The position numbers and the translations under genes were made by a program. DNA of 64,000 nt from Liolophura sinensis (taxonomy: Eukaryota; Mollusca; Polyplacophora; Chitonida; Chitonidae): contig NC_088301.1 of the NCBI RefSeq assembly GCF_032854445.1, positions 7,744,281 to 7,808,280 on the forward strand. Reading direction: 5' to 3'. Below are positions 32,784-46,545 of this stretch, piece by piece (within the stretch, counting starts at the first letter, position 1; each line of letters opens with the position of its first letter). Under the pieces are notes generated by a model. It was not told the DNA's origin and ran no database searches. It saw only the letters and a list, made by a program, of their open reading frames with translations.

Positions 32784-33140
32784 GGTCCTCAGTGGCTCAG
32801 ATGGTTATGGTGCTGACTCGCTGCGATATGAGGCCCCTGACCAATGGATTTATTTAGTTATCTGATTGGTGTGTTATGCCATACTCAAGAATATTTCACT
32901 TATACGATAACGCCAACCAATAGTACGGGGGGAGAAAACATGGCAGAGCCCGGAGGAAACCCACGACCATCCACAGGCGGCTCGCAGACCTTCCTATGTA
33001 CGCCTTACTATGAAGCTGTGTGTTTGAATCCAGCTCTGGCTTTACCGCAGACACTTCTACTCATAAACTTGTTCATCGCCATGTCAGAGAAAAATCCTTC
33101 AGCACAGTGCATGAAACACCCAATCAAACAAATAAAGTAA
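32784..33140 (+). mobile_element. Nested SINEs: plus copy interrupted by a minus copy
   Basis: The outer plus element starts with a tRNA-like head (CCTCAGTGGCTCAGATGG with A box) at 32784-32840. It resumes near 33015 with a B-box-like GTTTGAATCC and ends AACACCCAATCAAACAAATA. Between them a minus-oriented main-family SINE (about 32848-33005) has been inserted (antisense CTGATTGGTGTGTTATGCC, GGAAACCCACGACCATCC). Exact boundaries and target duplication are unclear. Confidence 0.72.
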
Positions 33141-33539
33141 AAAATATCACACAAAGAGGCCTTTAGACAACAGTTTTCGAAAAGCTGAAGGTGTTTCAGT
33201 TCACAGACTTTATGTACTACATGTACAAGTATATACACGTTATTATAACAGCTATGGTAAAAACTGCCCCGTAAACTGACAATGTTCCCACTGCATAAGC
33301 TTAGGTATGAGCTCATAAGTCAGAATAGCGGATCGGGGAAGGTAGGGTGCTGATGTAGGATCCATGCCGTTTATGTCCAATCTCTAGGAATGGCCGGCTG
33401 CCTATGTAGGCAGATGCATGGGATGTGGCTTGATAGGAGACAAGTCAGTCTCAAACAAGCAATCATATATGAGCTCAATTTGAAGCTACAAATTAACTGT
33501 CTTGTCAAGTCGACGTAGATTGGAGTCCATGACATATTA

Positions 33540-33700
33540 CATATGTCTGACCATAGAGGTATATATACAAGGAGGAACAACTCGGGCTCCTCAAAGTGTT
33601 CAATGAACGATACCGGCACAGCAGGACTCAGGCTTTGTTTTAACAGGGAATTAAGCTGTCTGCCATATGACAGGTCTTCGCGCATGCGCTCTCGAGACCA
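33540..33700. promoter_or_regulatory. Possible intronic regulatory element (TATA-like plus NRF1-like motif)
   Basis: A TATATATA-like stretch at about 33559-33567 and the palindromic GCGCATGCGC at about 33679-33690, the known NRF1-type recognition core, lie in a repeat-free block richer in G+C than its surroundings. Both motifs can occur by chance. An internal promoter or enhancer is inference only. Confidence 0.25.
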
Positions 33701-35029
33701 TAGCAGTTTTGACACCTGGGGTCCCATCAGGTCTACAGTTGTACCCGAAGTGAATGACAGGTCCTATGATTGTTATTTGAATACGGTGCTGACTCCACAT
33801 TTGTTTATATTTGAATACTTGTTTGCTTATATAAATTGATACCCCAATCTCCACATAATGAATGCTGTTATTAGATCATGATCTTCCTGGCAAATTTACC
33901 AGTTTTTCCAAGCAAGGTCTGCTTCCTCAAGAGGCCGATATCATGCTGGCAAGTGTATTTTTGTAGTTGTGTTGAAAAGATGGTACATGTTCACCCCTTA
34001 TGACATACCATCTGCTTGAGTGATATTAAAGACTTGCTTAGGGGAGCTGTAAAATATCATCCATGCCAACAAAACCTTTTTTTTCAGGTTTTTTTTTTTT
34101 TTTATACAACCAAAGAAAAGCGACCGTATGACTTGTTAGATTAGTACTTGGAGTTTATAGGGTAAAGTGTTCAGTTATGTGAACAGACTCTAGCTAAAGT
34201 TGTTGTCGTCACTGCTGAGTGAAGCTTCCAGCTGCTGAGCAGCTAGTCTTCATACTTTAGAAGAGAGGCGGCTTGGCCAGGAATGGATAAAGGAACAGTC
34301 CAGCTGATTGGATGTCCAATCCAGCGGGCATGTCCTGCAGCTAAAGGCATATCCATGCACTGGACACACAGACGACTGTCTGTTCTGACTTTTGAGCTCT
34401 TCCCTTAGTTAGATGTACAATTAAACCAGGCTCGTGCATGTGATTCAAATCATAGTTTTAAGACCTCACCCGTCTCATTTTTCTTATACAAACAGCATAT
34501 CACTGTGGCTAGCTTGCCTCAAGCCATGTCATTAAATGGATAAATTATAGGCATGTGGAAAAAAAAAGACAGACACAAATTAGACAGAGCTGTGAAAACT
34601 GTCAGAACTGACATTCATCACTAAATCATTTTAAACACCTCCACATTCATATCTAACTGTATTCAGGCAATACATAAATGTCAATACACACTAAACACAT
34701 GACCATGTTAAATTTGTATATTAAGCAGAGTTGAGCACACTGTATACAAAAACATCAATGCTTATAATGGGACTATATACGTACATGTACATGCAAGAAA
34801 AAACTGTAATACCCCACTCCAATTCTTCTATTTTTTCACATGTTTTGTTTTCAATATATGCATCTTTACAATTTGACTCTAACGTTAAATGTACATACAC
34901 AGGAATAGTGATGCGTTTAATTTACCATCTGACATCTGAACTACATTCATTCACCAGGACTTCCAGCTGTGTAACACCTTTTTATCCATTCATGGCTAAA
35001 TTTCACAGCAAGCTTTGTTATTATTTTGT

Positions 35030-35228
35030 TTGATTGTTGTTTAAAGCCATACTCAACAATATTTCATCTATTTACCCATGGTTTCATGGGTTTAAAAACC
35101 TAGAGTGCCTGGAGTAAATAGACTACATTTGATGAGTTGCTGGTAAACTCTGGACTTGAACTCAGAGCGACTGCATTGGTGAGAGGCTCCTCAACTGAGT
35201 CATTATGGTGCGCTGGGACGCAGGTGTG
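35030..35228 (-). mobile_element. SINE, diverged, internally deleted
   Basis: Antisense TTTGATTGTTGTTTAAAGCC start and CTGGACTTGAACTCAGAGCG, then CTGCATTGGTGAGAGGCTCC at the tRNA-proximal end. The central GC-rich segment is replaced or lost. It ends about 100 bp before exon 2's donor. Confidence 0.78.
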
Positions 35229-35331
35229 CAAGGTGTGTAAAGGCGCACTATTGCTGATGCTACACACTTATTTCCTTTAACTCTAACACAAGAGAATGCT
35301 GGTAATTACAGATTATTACACACAGACTTAC

Positions 35332-35499
35332 CGCCAAACGATGTGACTGTGGTGAGGTTACTCCACACCAGGACATTGACAGCACTGGCCAGTCCATACG
35401 GCCTCATCTGTAATGTCTGGTTATCTAACCTCACAGTCGCCTGACCCGTCTTCCCATCTACTGTCACCCACACACGATGCCACCGGTCATCACTCAAGG
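35332..35499 (-). CDS. Coding exon 2: second part of LamG1
   Basis: Encodes about residues 125-180, with phase 1 at both ends. It contains the LamG signature LSDDRWHRVWVTVDGK followed by VRLDNQTLQMRPYG and NVLVWSNLTTVTSFGG. The acceptor is TATTCTTAAAG|CC and the donor GGCG|GTAAGTC. Two N-glycosylation sequons (NQT, NLT) are visible. It is separated from exon 1 by the largest intron in the window, 13.8 kb. Confidence 0.92.
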
Positions 35500-35770
35500 C
35501 TTTAAGAATACAAAAACAGAAATGGACATATTAATTTTTTCTAAGACAATGCTTTGAACACCTATTTTTTTTGCTAACTTTACATTTAATTTGATGCTCT
35601 AATATGAAATCTTTATGTGCAGATTTATGTAGCTTATGTAGAAATCTTGAATAACAGTAAATAAAAGTGGTTATTTCCTCAAGAAATCAAATCCCTTAAT
35701 AACAAAGTTGAAATGCAGATTTTACTACGGACCGACTGCGGTCAACCAGACCAACCCTGATAAGGAAGTA

Positions 35771-36296
35771 GCCTAACCAAGCAGTGCGACTCTGTCACAG
35801 CCAGGTCAGCAGTGTAACTCTGTCCCAGCTAGGTTATCAGTGTGACTCTGTCCCAGCTAGGTCAGTCATGCAACTCTGTCCCAGCTAGGTCACCAGTGCC
35901 ACTCTGTCCCAGCTTGGTCAGTAGTGCCACTCTGTCCCAGCCAGGTAACCAGTGCCACTCTGTTCCAGCTTGGTCAGTAGTGTGACTCTGTCCAAGCTTG
36001 GTCAATAGTCCGACTCTGTCCCAGCTTGGTCAGCAGTGCCACACTGTCCCAGCTAGGTTATCAGTGTGACTGTCCCAACCAGGTCGGCGGTGCCCCTGTC
36101 CCATCCGGGTCAGCAGTGTCTCTGTCCCATCCAGGTCAGCAGTGCCTATGTCCCAACCAGGTCAGCAGTGCCACTCTGTCTCAACCAGATCAGCAGTGTG
36201 ACTGTCCCAATCAGGTCAGCAGTGCCACTCTGTCCCAACCAGGTCAGCAGTGTGACTGTCCCAATCAGGTCAACACAGTAACTGTCCCACTCAAAA
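35771..36296. repeat. 29-bp minisatellite, about 18 copies
   Basis: The unit is CAGCTAGGTCACCAGTGCCA plus CTCTGTCCC. In the second half units shorten to about 26-27 bp (AGCAGTGTGACTGTCCCAAC). Open frames across it (for example 36026-36337) are repeat artefacts. Confidence 0.92.
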
Positions 36297-37569
36297 CGGC
36301 CCCAGTCTGTTCACAGGTTTTCATGTTGCTCAAGTGAAATCAGTAAACTTATTTTGCCCTGACCCAGTCAGGTCACCCACCTGACACAGTCAATGAATCA
36401 GAAGAAGTCATTAACCCATGATAAAAAAAAAGATAAAAACAGAATAAAACTAAAATTTAAAATCCACCATTTTATTATGTCCGCTCTCCAGGTTTTAGAC
36501 GATTTCTCAGGTTTTCTAGGTTCCAACAGCACAAATATGCTTTCACAGGAACAACTGCTGGGACGGTCCACATTTCCAAAAATTAAATGATTTTTCAGCT
36601 TTATGGTTTATACTTTAATCCTCAATTATAAAAAAAGATTTATCCAGACAGTAAAACAAAAATATAAAGTGGTGTGGTGTAAGATCAAAAAGCAAATAAC
36701 ACTATTTTAGGCATTGTTGTCATCTGCTTGTGTTATTATGAAAAACAGACAGTTTTCAATACATTCATAGCAGTTTTCAATACATTTACGTCGATTTCTA
36801 AAGAAACCATGTCAAATCCTCATTCAACGACCTTCAATGGTTCAAACATTGTCAGTAAAATTAACTTTGGGACAACTCATTTGACATACTTAATTAATGC
36901 TTTGGGAATACCAATTTTTCCAAAAGCTGACAAATATCTTCAATACATAAACAAAAAATAAATTTCACCTAGTAAAGGAGATTTTCTGAGGTAATGTACA
37001 GTGATATCTTGTCAGATTGAAGTTGGAGTAGGGCTTTAAATTTACAAGTCGATGAGAGGGATGATAGTTTGACACATGCTCCACCTTGGCCAGCCGGCAA
37101 CCAATATCTCAAGAGATTCTTTTGTGAGTGTCACGTTAGTGTAGGCAAAGTTTTGGTTCTTGTATTGTGTACAGTCTCCGGACAAAGTCAACACTCTCAA
37201 GTCGATCAAACATAACTGTCTTCAAGTACTTGAAGCAGTACCATAAGCAGGAGGTCACAAAACTGGCAAATTTACAAAGGTTGTGACACTAAGCCATTCA
37301 CAAAAGTCCAGAAAGGTAATACCAGGTCGCTATCTAAATAAGAACTGACAAACTAGGAAACTTGCTGTGCATACCTTTCTGTTATTTTCTACGTATGACA
37401 AATTTGACCTATAGCTGCAGCAAAAGCTCATGTTAGCTTAAACCATTTCTACAATTCTTTAGAAAAAATAGCCACTTTGCTTTCATTCTGCTCAGTTTTT
37501 CTTAAAAAATCGGTTCACAATTTACGATTCAGGGGGTGTCAAAGGCTTGTGCTTTACCTCAGGCACTCC

Positions 37570-37632
37570 ACCCATAAAACTGACCACAAGTGAATAATTT
37601 TTTAGTATGGCATTAAGCAAATCAAATAAATA
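37570..37632 (+). mobile_element. SINE 3' end fragment
   Basis: CCCATAAAACTGACCACAAG, then TAGTATGGCATTAAGCAAAT and CAAATAAATAA, matching the plus-oriented 3' tail of the variant SINE family. Confidence 0.55.
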
Positions 37633-40600
37633 ATCACATTTCCTCCTGAAATGGATCAGTTAAAAGTTCCTCAGATGCCAAACAGAACAAGTGCAACAAA
37701 GAAGGTATTATTTCTTTTCATCTGACTGCATCTTTATGCAGCTATACATGTATCTACACTACCACTAATTTATCATGTTTATTTTCAGCCATGTTGAGTG
37801 CTGTTTTTACATCTAAAATAGCATGACATTTTACACTGTAATGTATAACCTAACACATGATTACAACACTTCCTTTTCAAAGAACTCACACATGCATAAC
37901 TCTTAAACAGTTACACAAGTACATAACTGTAACATAGCCATTAAAAGTATAAAAAAAACTCTAAGACTAGTAATAAGCTATTTAATTAGATCCACATGTA
38001 CCCTAGTTGATTTTGACCTTACAACTAGGTATATTTATTTAGGGTGGGAAGTCTCCCCCTTAAATATTCTCAAATGGTCACGCGCAAGAGCTCAGTGGGA
38101 TGAAAACTTGACTGAAGATCTCGACAGATGGGATTTATGGACCATTATTTCACAACTGTGAGAGGGTTGAGCATTAAAAGAGTCCATGTGTGGGAGCCCT
38201 ATCCACCCACACTAAGGGCAGAGTGCCTGCTACATACAACAGATTATCCAAGGCTGTTTTATTTGATGTCTCCATCCAGAGTCATTAACCCAAGCACAAA
38301 GAACCCCCTGAAAAACCCAGCCACTCTGGCATCTGGGCCAATAAAACTGACTGAGTGGCACATTAAAAAGGCAGATAATACAGTGTGAAACAGATGAAAG
38401 CCGTAATCTAGTTGATCCACTGAACAGCTAAGCATAATAAATAAGCAAAGTAACTAGGAAGAAATTCATTTTGACCATTGTGACAGGCACAATTCTCCTG
38501 AAGATGACTTAATTAAAGTCGAAATATTGAGATCCTCAAATTGAATGTCTTCGGAGTTACATGAGCTTATTAAGGAAAGCTGTAAAATCAGATGAAATTT
38601 TTTCAACCTGTACTTAATCTTCAAAAGATTTAATCTGAGATTGTTCACCCTATATTTTGGTTCTGGAAACTTGACAGTATATTGTTTTACACAGAGTGAC
38701 ACTTGTTTACACAGCCATGAACCTGGTCAGAAGGTTTCAGGGTATCCTAAATAATCTTAAGAATGCCTTCAGCGTAAAATTAAGCAAGCAATTGTATGGG
38801 TAATGTATGAATGAAGATTACAAAACCATTAATATTCTACTTGTTCAAGTCACTTCATCATATTCATAAAACAAATACAAAATTTTTCAATCTTATAATT
38901 TTCTTTTGCTTAAAGGAATCTTGTTGCATTGGCTCAAATTTCAAGACAAAAGACATACATTTTTACTGTATTTTACCTAAAGTCTGGTATGTAAAACTGT
39001 GTTCAGAAGCACATACAGGTTAAATAATGACACTTTTTATGTCTTAAAGATACATGAAAATCTTGGTATACATTTCTTAATGTGGACTATATATTAGCTT
39101 CAGTTATATATAACTTCAGTTTCCCTATGGTCCCAACAGTCAGTCTGGAAATCAAGTAGTCTGCTGTGGTGGCGTCAATGATGACAGCTGTGAAAACAGC
39201 AGTGTTGGGGAGTGGGAGACCAAATTCAGGACGTTAACCTGGTCCCGTGCTCCCAGTGTCATCATTGATGACGTCTTTCCTAATATCTGACAGAAAATAC
39301 TAATAACATAGAGCAGTTATTAAAAAATATAAAATATGTTTCCAGGAAGAAATTTTTATTCTTCTATTTTTGGAAATATCTTTCTTCACTCTTCTAATAA
39401 CCACTCTTGAAAGTTTTTTGGACAAGAAATCAATCAAACTTCACAAAAAAACTCTTAAGTGGCCCTCTAAGGTGAGTGAATCAATTGGAATCTAGCATAA
39501 TGTTTCACTTGAAAAATGAAAAATACAGAAAACTTTAGGTGATACTCAGTATACTAAAAAATGCTGTGTATATATACTTGGTATACACGTATTACGTGCA
39601 GTTTCAACTGCAGGACATACCATGTTTTTAATGTAGATTCACAAAGTGCACAGTCTAACAATTTTTCATCGCAGTGAGACTGAAACAAACATATGTACAA
39701 GATATCTAAAACTTCATCAATCAAAATCTTTCCAATAACACATGTAATATGATCGAAATGATCAAAATCACCTCAACAGCAGCTGTTCCAGTCAGCCCCA
39801 CGAGTCTACAGACTGATTTATTCGTTTGCAAAAGTTTCCACCTTCATGAGTTTTTTTGTTTTATATATATATTAACACCATATGTGAACAAAAGACACAC
39901 ACACACATGAACTCTGCAGAAGGAAACGTGCCTGAAGGACATGAATCACATAAAAAAAAACAAAAACACACACATCAGAAAATTCTTTGTGGTGTGAAGC
40001 TTTTCCGTGGAGGCAAGTAAAAAACAGCAAATTCACTTGCGACACATATGTGGCCCAAGTGGGTTTGAAGTGTGATATGGAATGTATAGGTCTGCACCGG
40101 TTATCACCAAACTATTACTGTCAACAGTCAGGTTCTTACATTAAACACTGGCCCAATTTCATCCAGATGGCAAACTGTTACCTGGCCAGTTCTCTGGGGA
40201 CAGAAACACATAACCATCAACAATGGAGGTCATTTGAGGCAATTCTCTCTTGGGTATGTAAGTGCATACTTGTACATTAAACGCATTTTGCGCAAGCCAA
40301 CACACATACTAGAGTTATTAGGAACACAACAATTTAACCGGTACTGAAAAGTACAAATCTGCATGTACAAAACCACTAAGTACACCTATATATGTACATG
40401 TACGAGGCATTTCTATAGATATATTACTGCAGTCATTTGATAAAGATGAGACTATAACCTGCGAACAAGATTGGTTTAAAATCACTTCTACACAATCATA
40501 CTATATTTTTCTGGCAAGGCAGGTATAAAAAGCATTTGAATTTATTGACAATTCATGTATTTATATTAAATCATTCTGATATATCTTGCCCTTGAAGACA

Positions 40601-41471
40601 TTATAAAAAGCAAATTAGAAAACCAGTTTTTGTGCAATGAATATTTCTGAATATCTCTCTTCTCAAATTTCTTAGCCAATTCTCCCAGAAGATCAGTCCA
40701 CTTTAAAGCAAATCCCTTGTAACATATAGGCCCTTTCAACACGTTTTACTTTACATAATCCGACAATAATACAACAAAACCAAGACTGTTGTGGTTCTAA
40801 CATCAAGGCCTTTGTGCACCTCAATCTAGACATGGGATACCACTGGCAAATGCCTGAATAGCATTAAACATCATTAACATTGCAAATTTACCTGCCGAAG
40901 TGTTTACCTGGATTGACCTCAGGTGTCAAAGTTGCATACTTCTCCACCTACATGAAGCTACTATGTTTACATACACACTTGTGTACATCGCGTGCCTTAA
41001 CAAGAAGTATAACAGGCGCTCTTCTCATCTAAAAAAAGTGAATAGCTTTGAGGTTTTAGCTTTTGGTTGCAAATATACGCCTTCTGACTTCTTAAAAGGT
41101 ATTAAACTGAAAACTCCATGTACAGTAGATGAAATCTAAATGACAGGTTGAAACAACGAAAATTCTAAATCTGTGAAAAACGAATAATTAACAGTATACC
41201 AATGGTCTTTGTTAGAGCAAGTCATTGAAACTACATAAAGATACCAGTATGTACTAAAATGTAGATGCTATCTAAATTTGTGAACTCTGGAACTATTTAC
41301 TTTCAGAATGCGTGTATTAACCTAATGATTATTCATTTATTTATTTGATTGCAAGTATAGGCCTACTGTGGATGGAGGTCAGGTTAAAATACAGGTAAGG
41401 CATAATGCTCTAGATATGCCTCGCCAACTACATGTGCAGTACCTGATGCAAATGTTGAACTTGACACCTTC

Positions 41472-41650
41472 CTTTATTCAACTAACTGGTGTACCGCAGT
41501 ACTAATCAATATTTGACTTACACAACAACAACCAGCATTATGGCCAGAGAGGAAGCCAGCACGACCAGGACTTCCACTCACAGTGACCACATGGTGAGAA
41601 GCTCCTGGCTCACTGCACCAAGTTGGCAGGCTAGCCACCTATGCCCTATG
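41472..41650 (-). mobile_element. SINE, diverged
   Basis: CCAGCATTATGGCCAGAGAG, then GAAGCCAGCACGACCAGGAC and TCACAGTGACCACATGGTGA match the main SINE family, with an internal deletion between the central segment and the body. Confidence 0.7.
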
Positions 41651-44600
41651 ACACCTAGCTTCAAGACACAAACAATAATTCATACACATCTATTCTTACT
41701 ACAGTTTATACAGGTGGTAAGATTTGTGAAAAACTGAATACTTTGTTTCACTTAAGTTTATCTTTTACCAAGTGACAAATATGCTTGATTATGATTGATT
41801 CATCCCCTTTGAGAGTTTTGTGTGAAGTGTGATTTCTCATCAGAAAGACTTTCCATGTATGAAATAACATGTGAGACTGAATAATATGTATCAGTATAAA
41901 GGGTAGTAAAACATAACAAAAACTCATTTGAAAATATTTTTATAGGCTAGCAAGAATTTGAGCTTTTTGTATACCTTCTGCAGATGAAGGCTATAACAAT
42001 GGCTACCAAAAACGAAATCCTGCCACAATAAGCCTGCACAGTTGCATTCATGGGTAACTCCAGCATGAATTTTGTGCCTGCATGATTGTTGTGTAATGCA
42101 TTTTACGTACAAGTACAACTGTAAAATCTACAAAATTACAATTATTCTATTTCCCTTCTTTCCATTCCAACTATTCATTCTACACACACCTATTAATTAA
42201 TTGTCTTGCTGCGAGATCAATTGTGCTGTGTTTGCAAACAGGTTCAGCAATCTGAACACAAGGCCTTCTGGGCAACCATTGACTGCTGGCTAGCCAGATC
42301 TAATATTGGCATCAGCTCAGGTTATATATAGGAGAAAGGTATGTGTACCAATAGCTGTGAACACACCCTGAAAATGGACAGGAAATCAATAGCTGCTTGT
42401 ACAAGTACTTAAACCAATACTGTTAGCTTTGCAGGTACAATACTGCCAATTGCTGGTTCACAGCCACCAGACAGATAAAATCCACAAACAGTATCACATT
42501 TCAGCAGATGAACTATTATTAGTAAAGCTTCATGTAAGGCCAGACAAAAACACAGGGCCAAAACTGTCGGCTTTTTTTTTCATTCAGACAAGAAAATATA
42601 ATTCTGAAAACATGAAATGTGTGTAAATATAGTCAGGAGCAAATCTGGCATATCTTTATCTGTCTGGCATCCTGTCTATTCCGGATAATATCACAATAAT
42701 ATTTAGGTATCACTTAAATTATTAAAATTCATCAAGGTCATGCAAGCATATGTAAATTAGATTGTTAACTTGACAGCTTAACTTCTGTTTTTGGATTCTT
42801 GGAATTAGAATTGAGACACAAAAATTGTTATATTAATTCAAGTCCATCAAACTGTGGAGGTTTACAACCATAATTTAAATAGCCCTTACATCATAAAGAT
42901 TTATATTTTAAGTAAAAAAAAACTGCTTCGAAGGATCATTTTTCAAAAGAGTATAAGATGCTGCTGGAGTGCCAAAGGATCCATGAAAAGGTACAATATA
43001 ATTAAATCAAACATTATGGTTTTAAGGAATTGAAGAAAACTGAGTGAAAACAAATTATTTTTTAAGCATATTTTATGAATATAAATGAACATACTGAGAA
43101 TGCGGGACCAGATTAGTGCCCTGGATGTGGACTCTTCACCTCATTAAGTTGTTGTAACAGCTATTGCCCTTGACACCCCACTTGACATCACCAGAGTAAA
43201 CTACATAATTTCCAGACTGAGCACTGGGGCCTTTAACAGGAAAACTGCAGTTTAAAGCCATTTTACACCCCAAGAAGAAAGCTGACAAGCTTTTTTGTAC
43301 TTACATATTTTGGGCCACATTCTAAACTCAGTATTAAGAAAAACAACAAATTGTTTCATGTATCCTTTAAAAACAAACAAAGGGGAAGAACAAAGTTAGA
43401 GCAAATATCTTGTCTCATGTCCTAATTTTTTGTGAGTTCCAGCTGTCAATCTGGTATCCCATGTATAATATCAGACAAATATAGCATATTCCATATAGAT
43501 CTGGTAACAATAACAACTAACCATAGACCCCATTAAGTACACACAAGTATACATGTCTGAGTGGTTTGCGAATTCTGACGGTCCATCTTGGCTGCAGTAT
43601 ACGGCCAATATCTCGTAGGAGGCTCGAGCTGCTTGTAGCTGTCGAGGACATACAATATTCATAAGCCCTTATCCAGACAAAAGGCCTTAACTTCTACAAG
43701 AGAATGACCTTGTTTATCACAGAGACATGAATGTCATAATGCATGTATATGTCAAGCTGCTCAGCAGTCAAAAATAATCTGAAATAAGAACTTTTTTTTT
43801 TTTTTTGGTAAAGGAGAATTTTAAACCAAAGGGTGGCACAAAAACAAAGTAGGCAGATTCTTTCCAAGATTCACATCCTTCTGACAGCGCAAGAACGGAC
43901 AAGCTAATTTGGAATCCTGAATTATTCAGACTGTGTTAAGAGAGCAATGACCTCAAAAGCTGCATCTGTAAGTCACTGCTGATTGGATGCAGGAATGGCC
44001 ACAAGCAATGAGACATGAAGAAGGGCAGAGGCAGCACAAGCATTACATAATCCCCAAAAAATTTTAACCTTTAACATTTCATATAATGTGACAATCAGTC
44101 AATGTTACATGCTCATTAGTGACATTTTACTTTTTCAATCTGTCGTTTGTCTGGGGTGGCTAGCACATTACTGCTGTGAGGCTATAAACATGGCCTAAGA
44201 TGCATGATAAAGGTACCACTGATTTCTAGAAAACAATTCTTTACACATAGGCTATCTAAAGAACAGTAATGTACAAGAATAATCTACAAAGAAAAAAAAA
44301 CAATAATCAATTACAAAAAAACAACAACCCAGAGTTATGAAAACCAAACTGTTGTGGGCACAGAAAAATAGTTTAGCACGAGCGTCACTTGTTTTCATCA
44401 TCATTATAAACATTGGATCTTCACCAACATAAACATTGGATCTTCATCATAACGTCACTACCTCAACACTATATTCTAAACTTTGTGCCCACATGAAACT
44501 CAACGATGAGTTTAAAACAAATAAAAAGTAACGAGACAACACAACAAACACTTTGCCCTCTGAGAATTTACGATCTTAACTTTGTTCGGCGAGTTATAAA

Positions 44601-45971
44601 GCAATTCATGACAATTTCATGACAATCATGTATACACTAACATGACTAACAAGACCTCTCTTAAAAGACTTTGTTGGTCAAACAACATGAACACACCTTG
44701 CTTAATTTCTTCTCCAAGACATCCTTCTTAATATTTTGCTTGGATCATCATTGAAAAAAAGCCCTCCCGACGTACACTGATTTAATCTTCTAAATTCTGC
44801 ACGTTAACAACACATACATGTAAATGTAAGCAGAAAGCCAGGTGTACATATTCAAACCGTACATATATACAACACACTGTATTTCTACAAGTATTTATAT
44901 GAAATCACACTTAATGTTATAAATATTAATTAGAATTTGTTAAAAAGAACGGGTGATTTTGCAAAACACCCACGAGAGGACGGATGACCCAAAAACATAT
45001 CAACAAACAGGAGCTGATAACAGCAGGTGAGAAGATATCTGCCGGTATGAGCAGAGACAGACAGTTTTAATCCCTAATTAAGATGATAAAAATACAGCTA
45101 AATATGTGAGCAGAAACACACAGGACTGTGGAGTACAGCATGTGCTTTTTACAAATGAGTATTTCATTATAAAAGCAATCTCCATCTAATATTTGGCCGC
45201 AGAGCCACACATGAAGGTTTCGTAACTGATTCACATGTACCTGTACCTATGTAACTTCAAGACAGTATGGATGGCTTATTTATCAGTCTCTACAGGGAGG
45301 TTGCAGGATTAAGGAACGTCAGATTACATGACAGATGCCATTTCTGTGAGACACTATGTCTTGGACGGACTAAACTGACCACAGAATGGACATGTTGGAG
45401 TAAGGCCAGCACTAAGCTTTCCCAACCAATCAATTCTACCGAGTACATCCAGCTAAGGGAAATGGATTAACTCAAAGACGATAGGTTGGACAGGAGCCAA
45501 AATTTAACACCACCTGATTAAAGTTTATTCGCTGTAGAAAAATAATGTACATGTATTAATTTAGGGCCGCTACAGGGGTGTGTGTGTGTGTGGGCGTAGA
45601 GAAAATGAGCAACAGAACATGTTACCGGTGTTTGATCCCAGGGTAACCTTACAGGGGAGATGGTTGCATTTGCTATCATTAAATGTATAAAAAAAAACTG
45701 GTATGTCATGATCAACATTCCAAAATGGGTCATATTCTAATTTTTCCAAGTCTTTATTTAGCTTTTAATGCTCTTCTTTCATTTTTCTCCAAAATTTTTT
45801 TCTCGTCAAATCCTATCTTTTTCACTAGCAAGATTTATATTTCTTGCTGGCCCAGCAGCCAGCCACCAGTCTGCCAGAGGTGCATCTGAGTAATAGTAGC
45901 AGAAACAATTTTCTTGCTGCCTGTCAGATCACCATCTTCAAATCACAGCACCATAAGTCTGGCCTCAGTGA

Positions 45972-46200
45972 ATGACTGATGGATTGATTAGTGGTCAACA
46001 CCATACCCAAGAATTTTGTGCTTATACATGTGCGATGGGAGTCAGCTTTATGAGTGCATGGAATCAAATTGATCCCAGTAATGTGACCATCATCACTGGC
46101 AAGTTACCCACCAACTTCCAAATGTGTGACGTAGGCCTGTGCACCATTTCAGTTGATGACAACATGCTACATAAATTAAGATGGTAGCGGAATGCTTAAG
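45972..46200 (-). mobile_element. SINE, variant family
   Basis: GGTCAACACCATACCCAAGA, then ATTTTGTGCTTATACATGTG, CATCACTGGCAAGTTACCCA and CCAAATGTGTGACGTAGGCC, in the same order as at 20161. Confidence 0.65.
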
Positions 46201-46326
46201 AAGTATTTTTAAAGTGTTCCAGATGTGATCAGCCAAAGTCATATGCCACCTTGATCCTTCAGTCGGGTTGGCTTGCCAGGTTGGTATATGGCATATGTCA
46301 CAAAACTGAACGTGTATGCTGTTACT

Positions 46327-46545
46327 CTAATTCGTGAACCTTTTTGCATATGAAAGAGCAACTTTAAATGTAATTTATTATCATTTTTAATCTGATTTTG
46401 GAGGCAAAAGTACATTGGTTGGACTGGCCAGTTTCAGGGTTTCACAAAAGTATAATTTTATCAGTCTACACAGAATAATGCCTTCAGAACAGGCTTGAAT
46501 AAACACCTTGCAAACAAGCGAAAGGTTTGCAAAATCACAATAACA
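46327..46545. mobile_element. MITE-like element, copy 2
   Basis: It starts CTAATTCGTGAACCTTTTTG and contains TGATTTTGGAGGCAAAAGTA, CATTGGTTGGACTGGCCAGT, then CACAGAATAATGCCTTCAGA. It ends with GCGAAAGGTTTGCAAAATCA, the inverted counterpart of the start. Confidence 0.75.

Larger units (their letters stand above)
29133..35331. other. Intron 2
   Basis: 6.2 kb. It contains the 26-bp array (29403-30535), a nested SINE pair (32784-33140) and a SINE (35030-35228). A repeat-free stretch at 33360-33860 has a higher G+C content and a GCGCATGCGC motif. The remainder is AT-rich. No further exon is needed, because exons 2 and 3 join directly in frame. Confidence 0.55.

Noticed and set aside
36026-36337. 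103-codon plus-strand frame rich in Cys, Pro and Ser
   Set aside because: It is a reading of the 29-bp array; the repeated PNQVSSAT-like peptide reflects the DNA unit.
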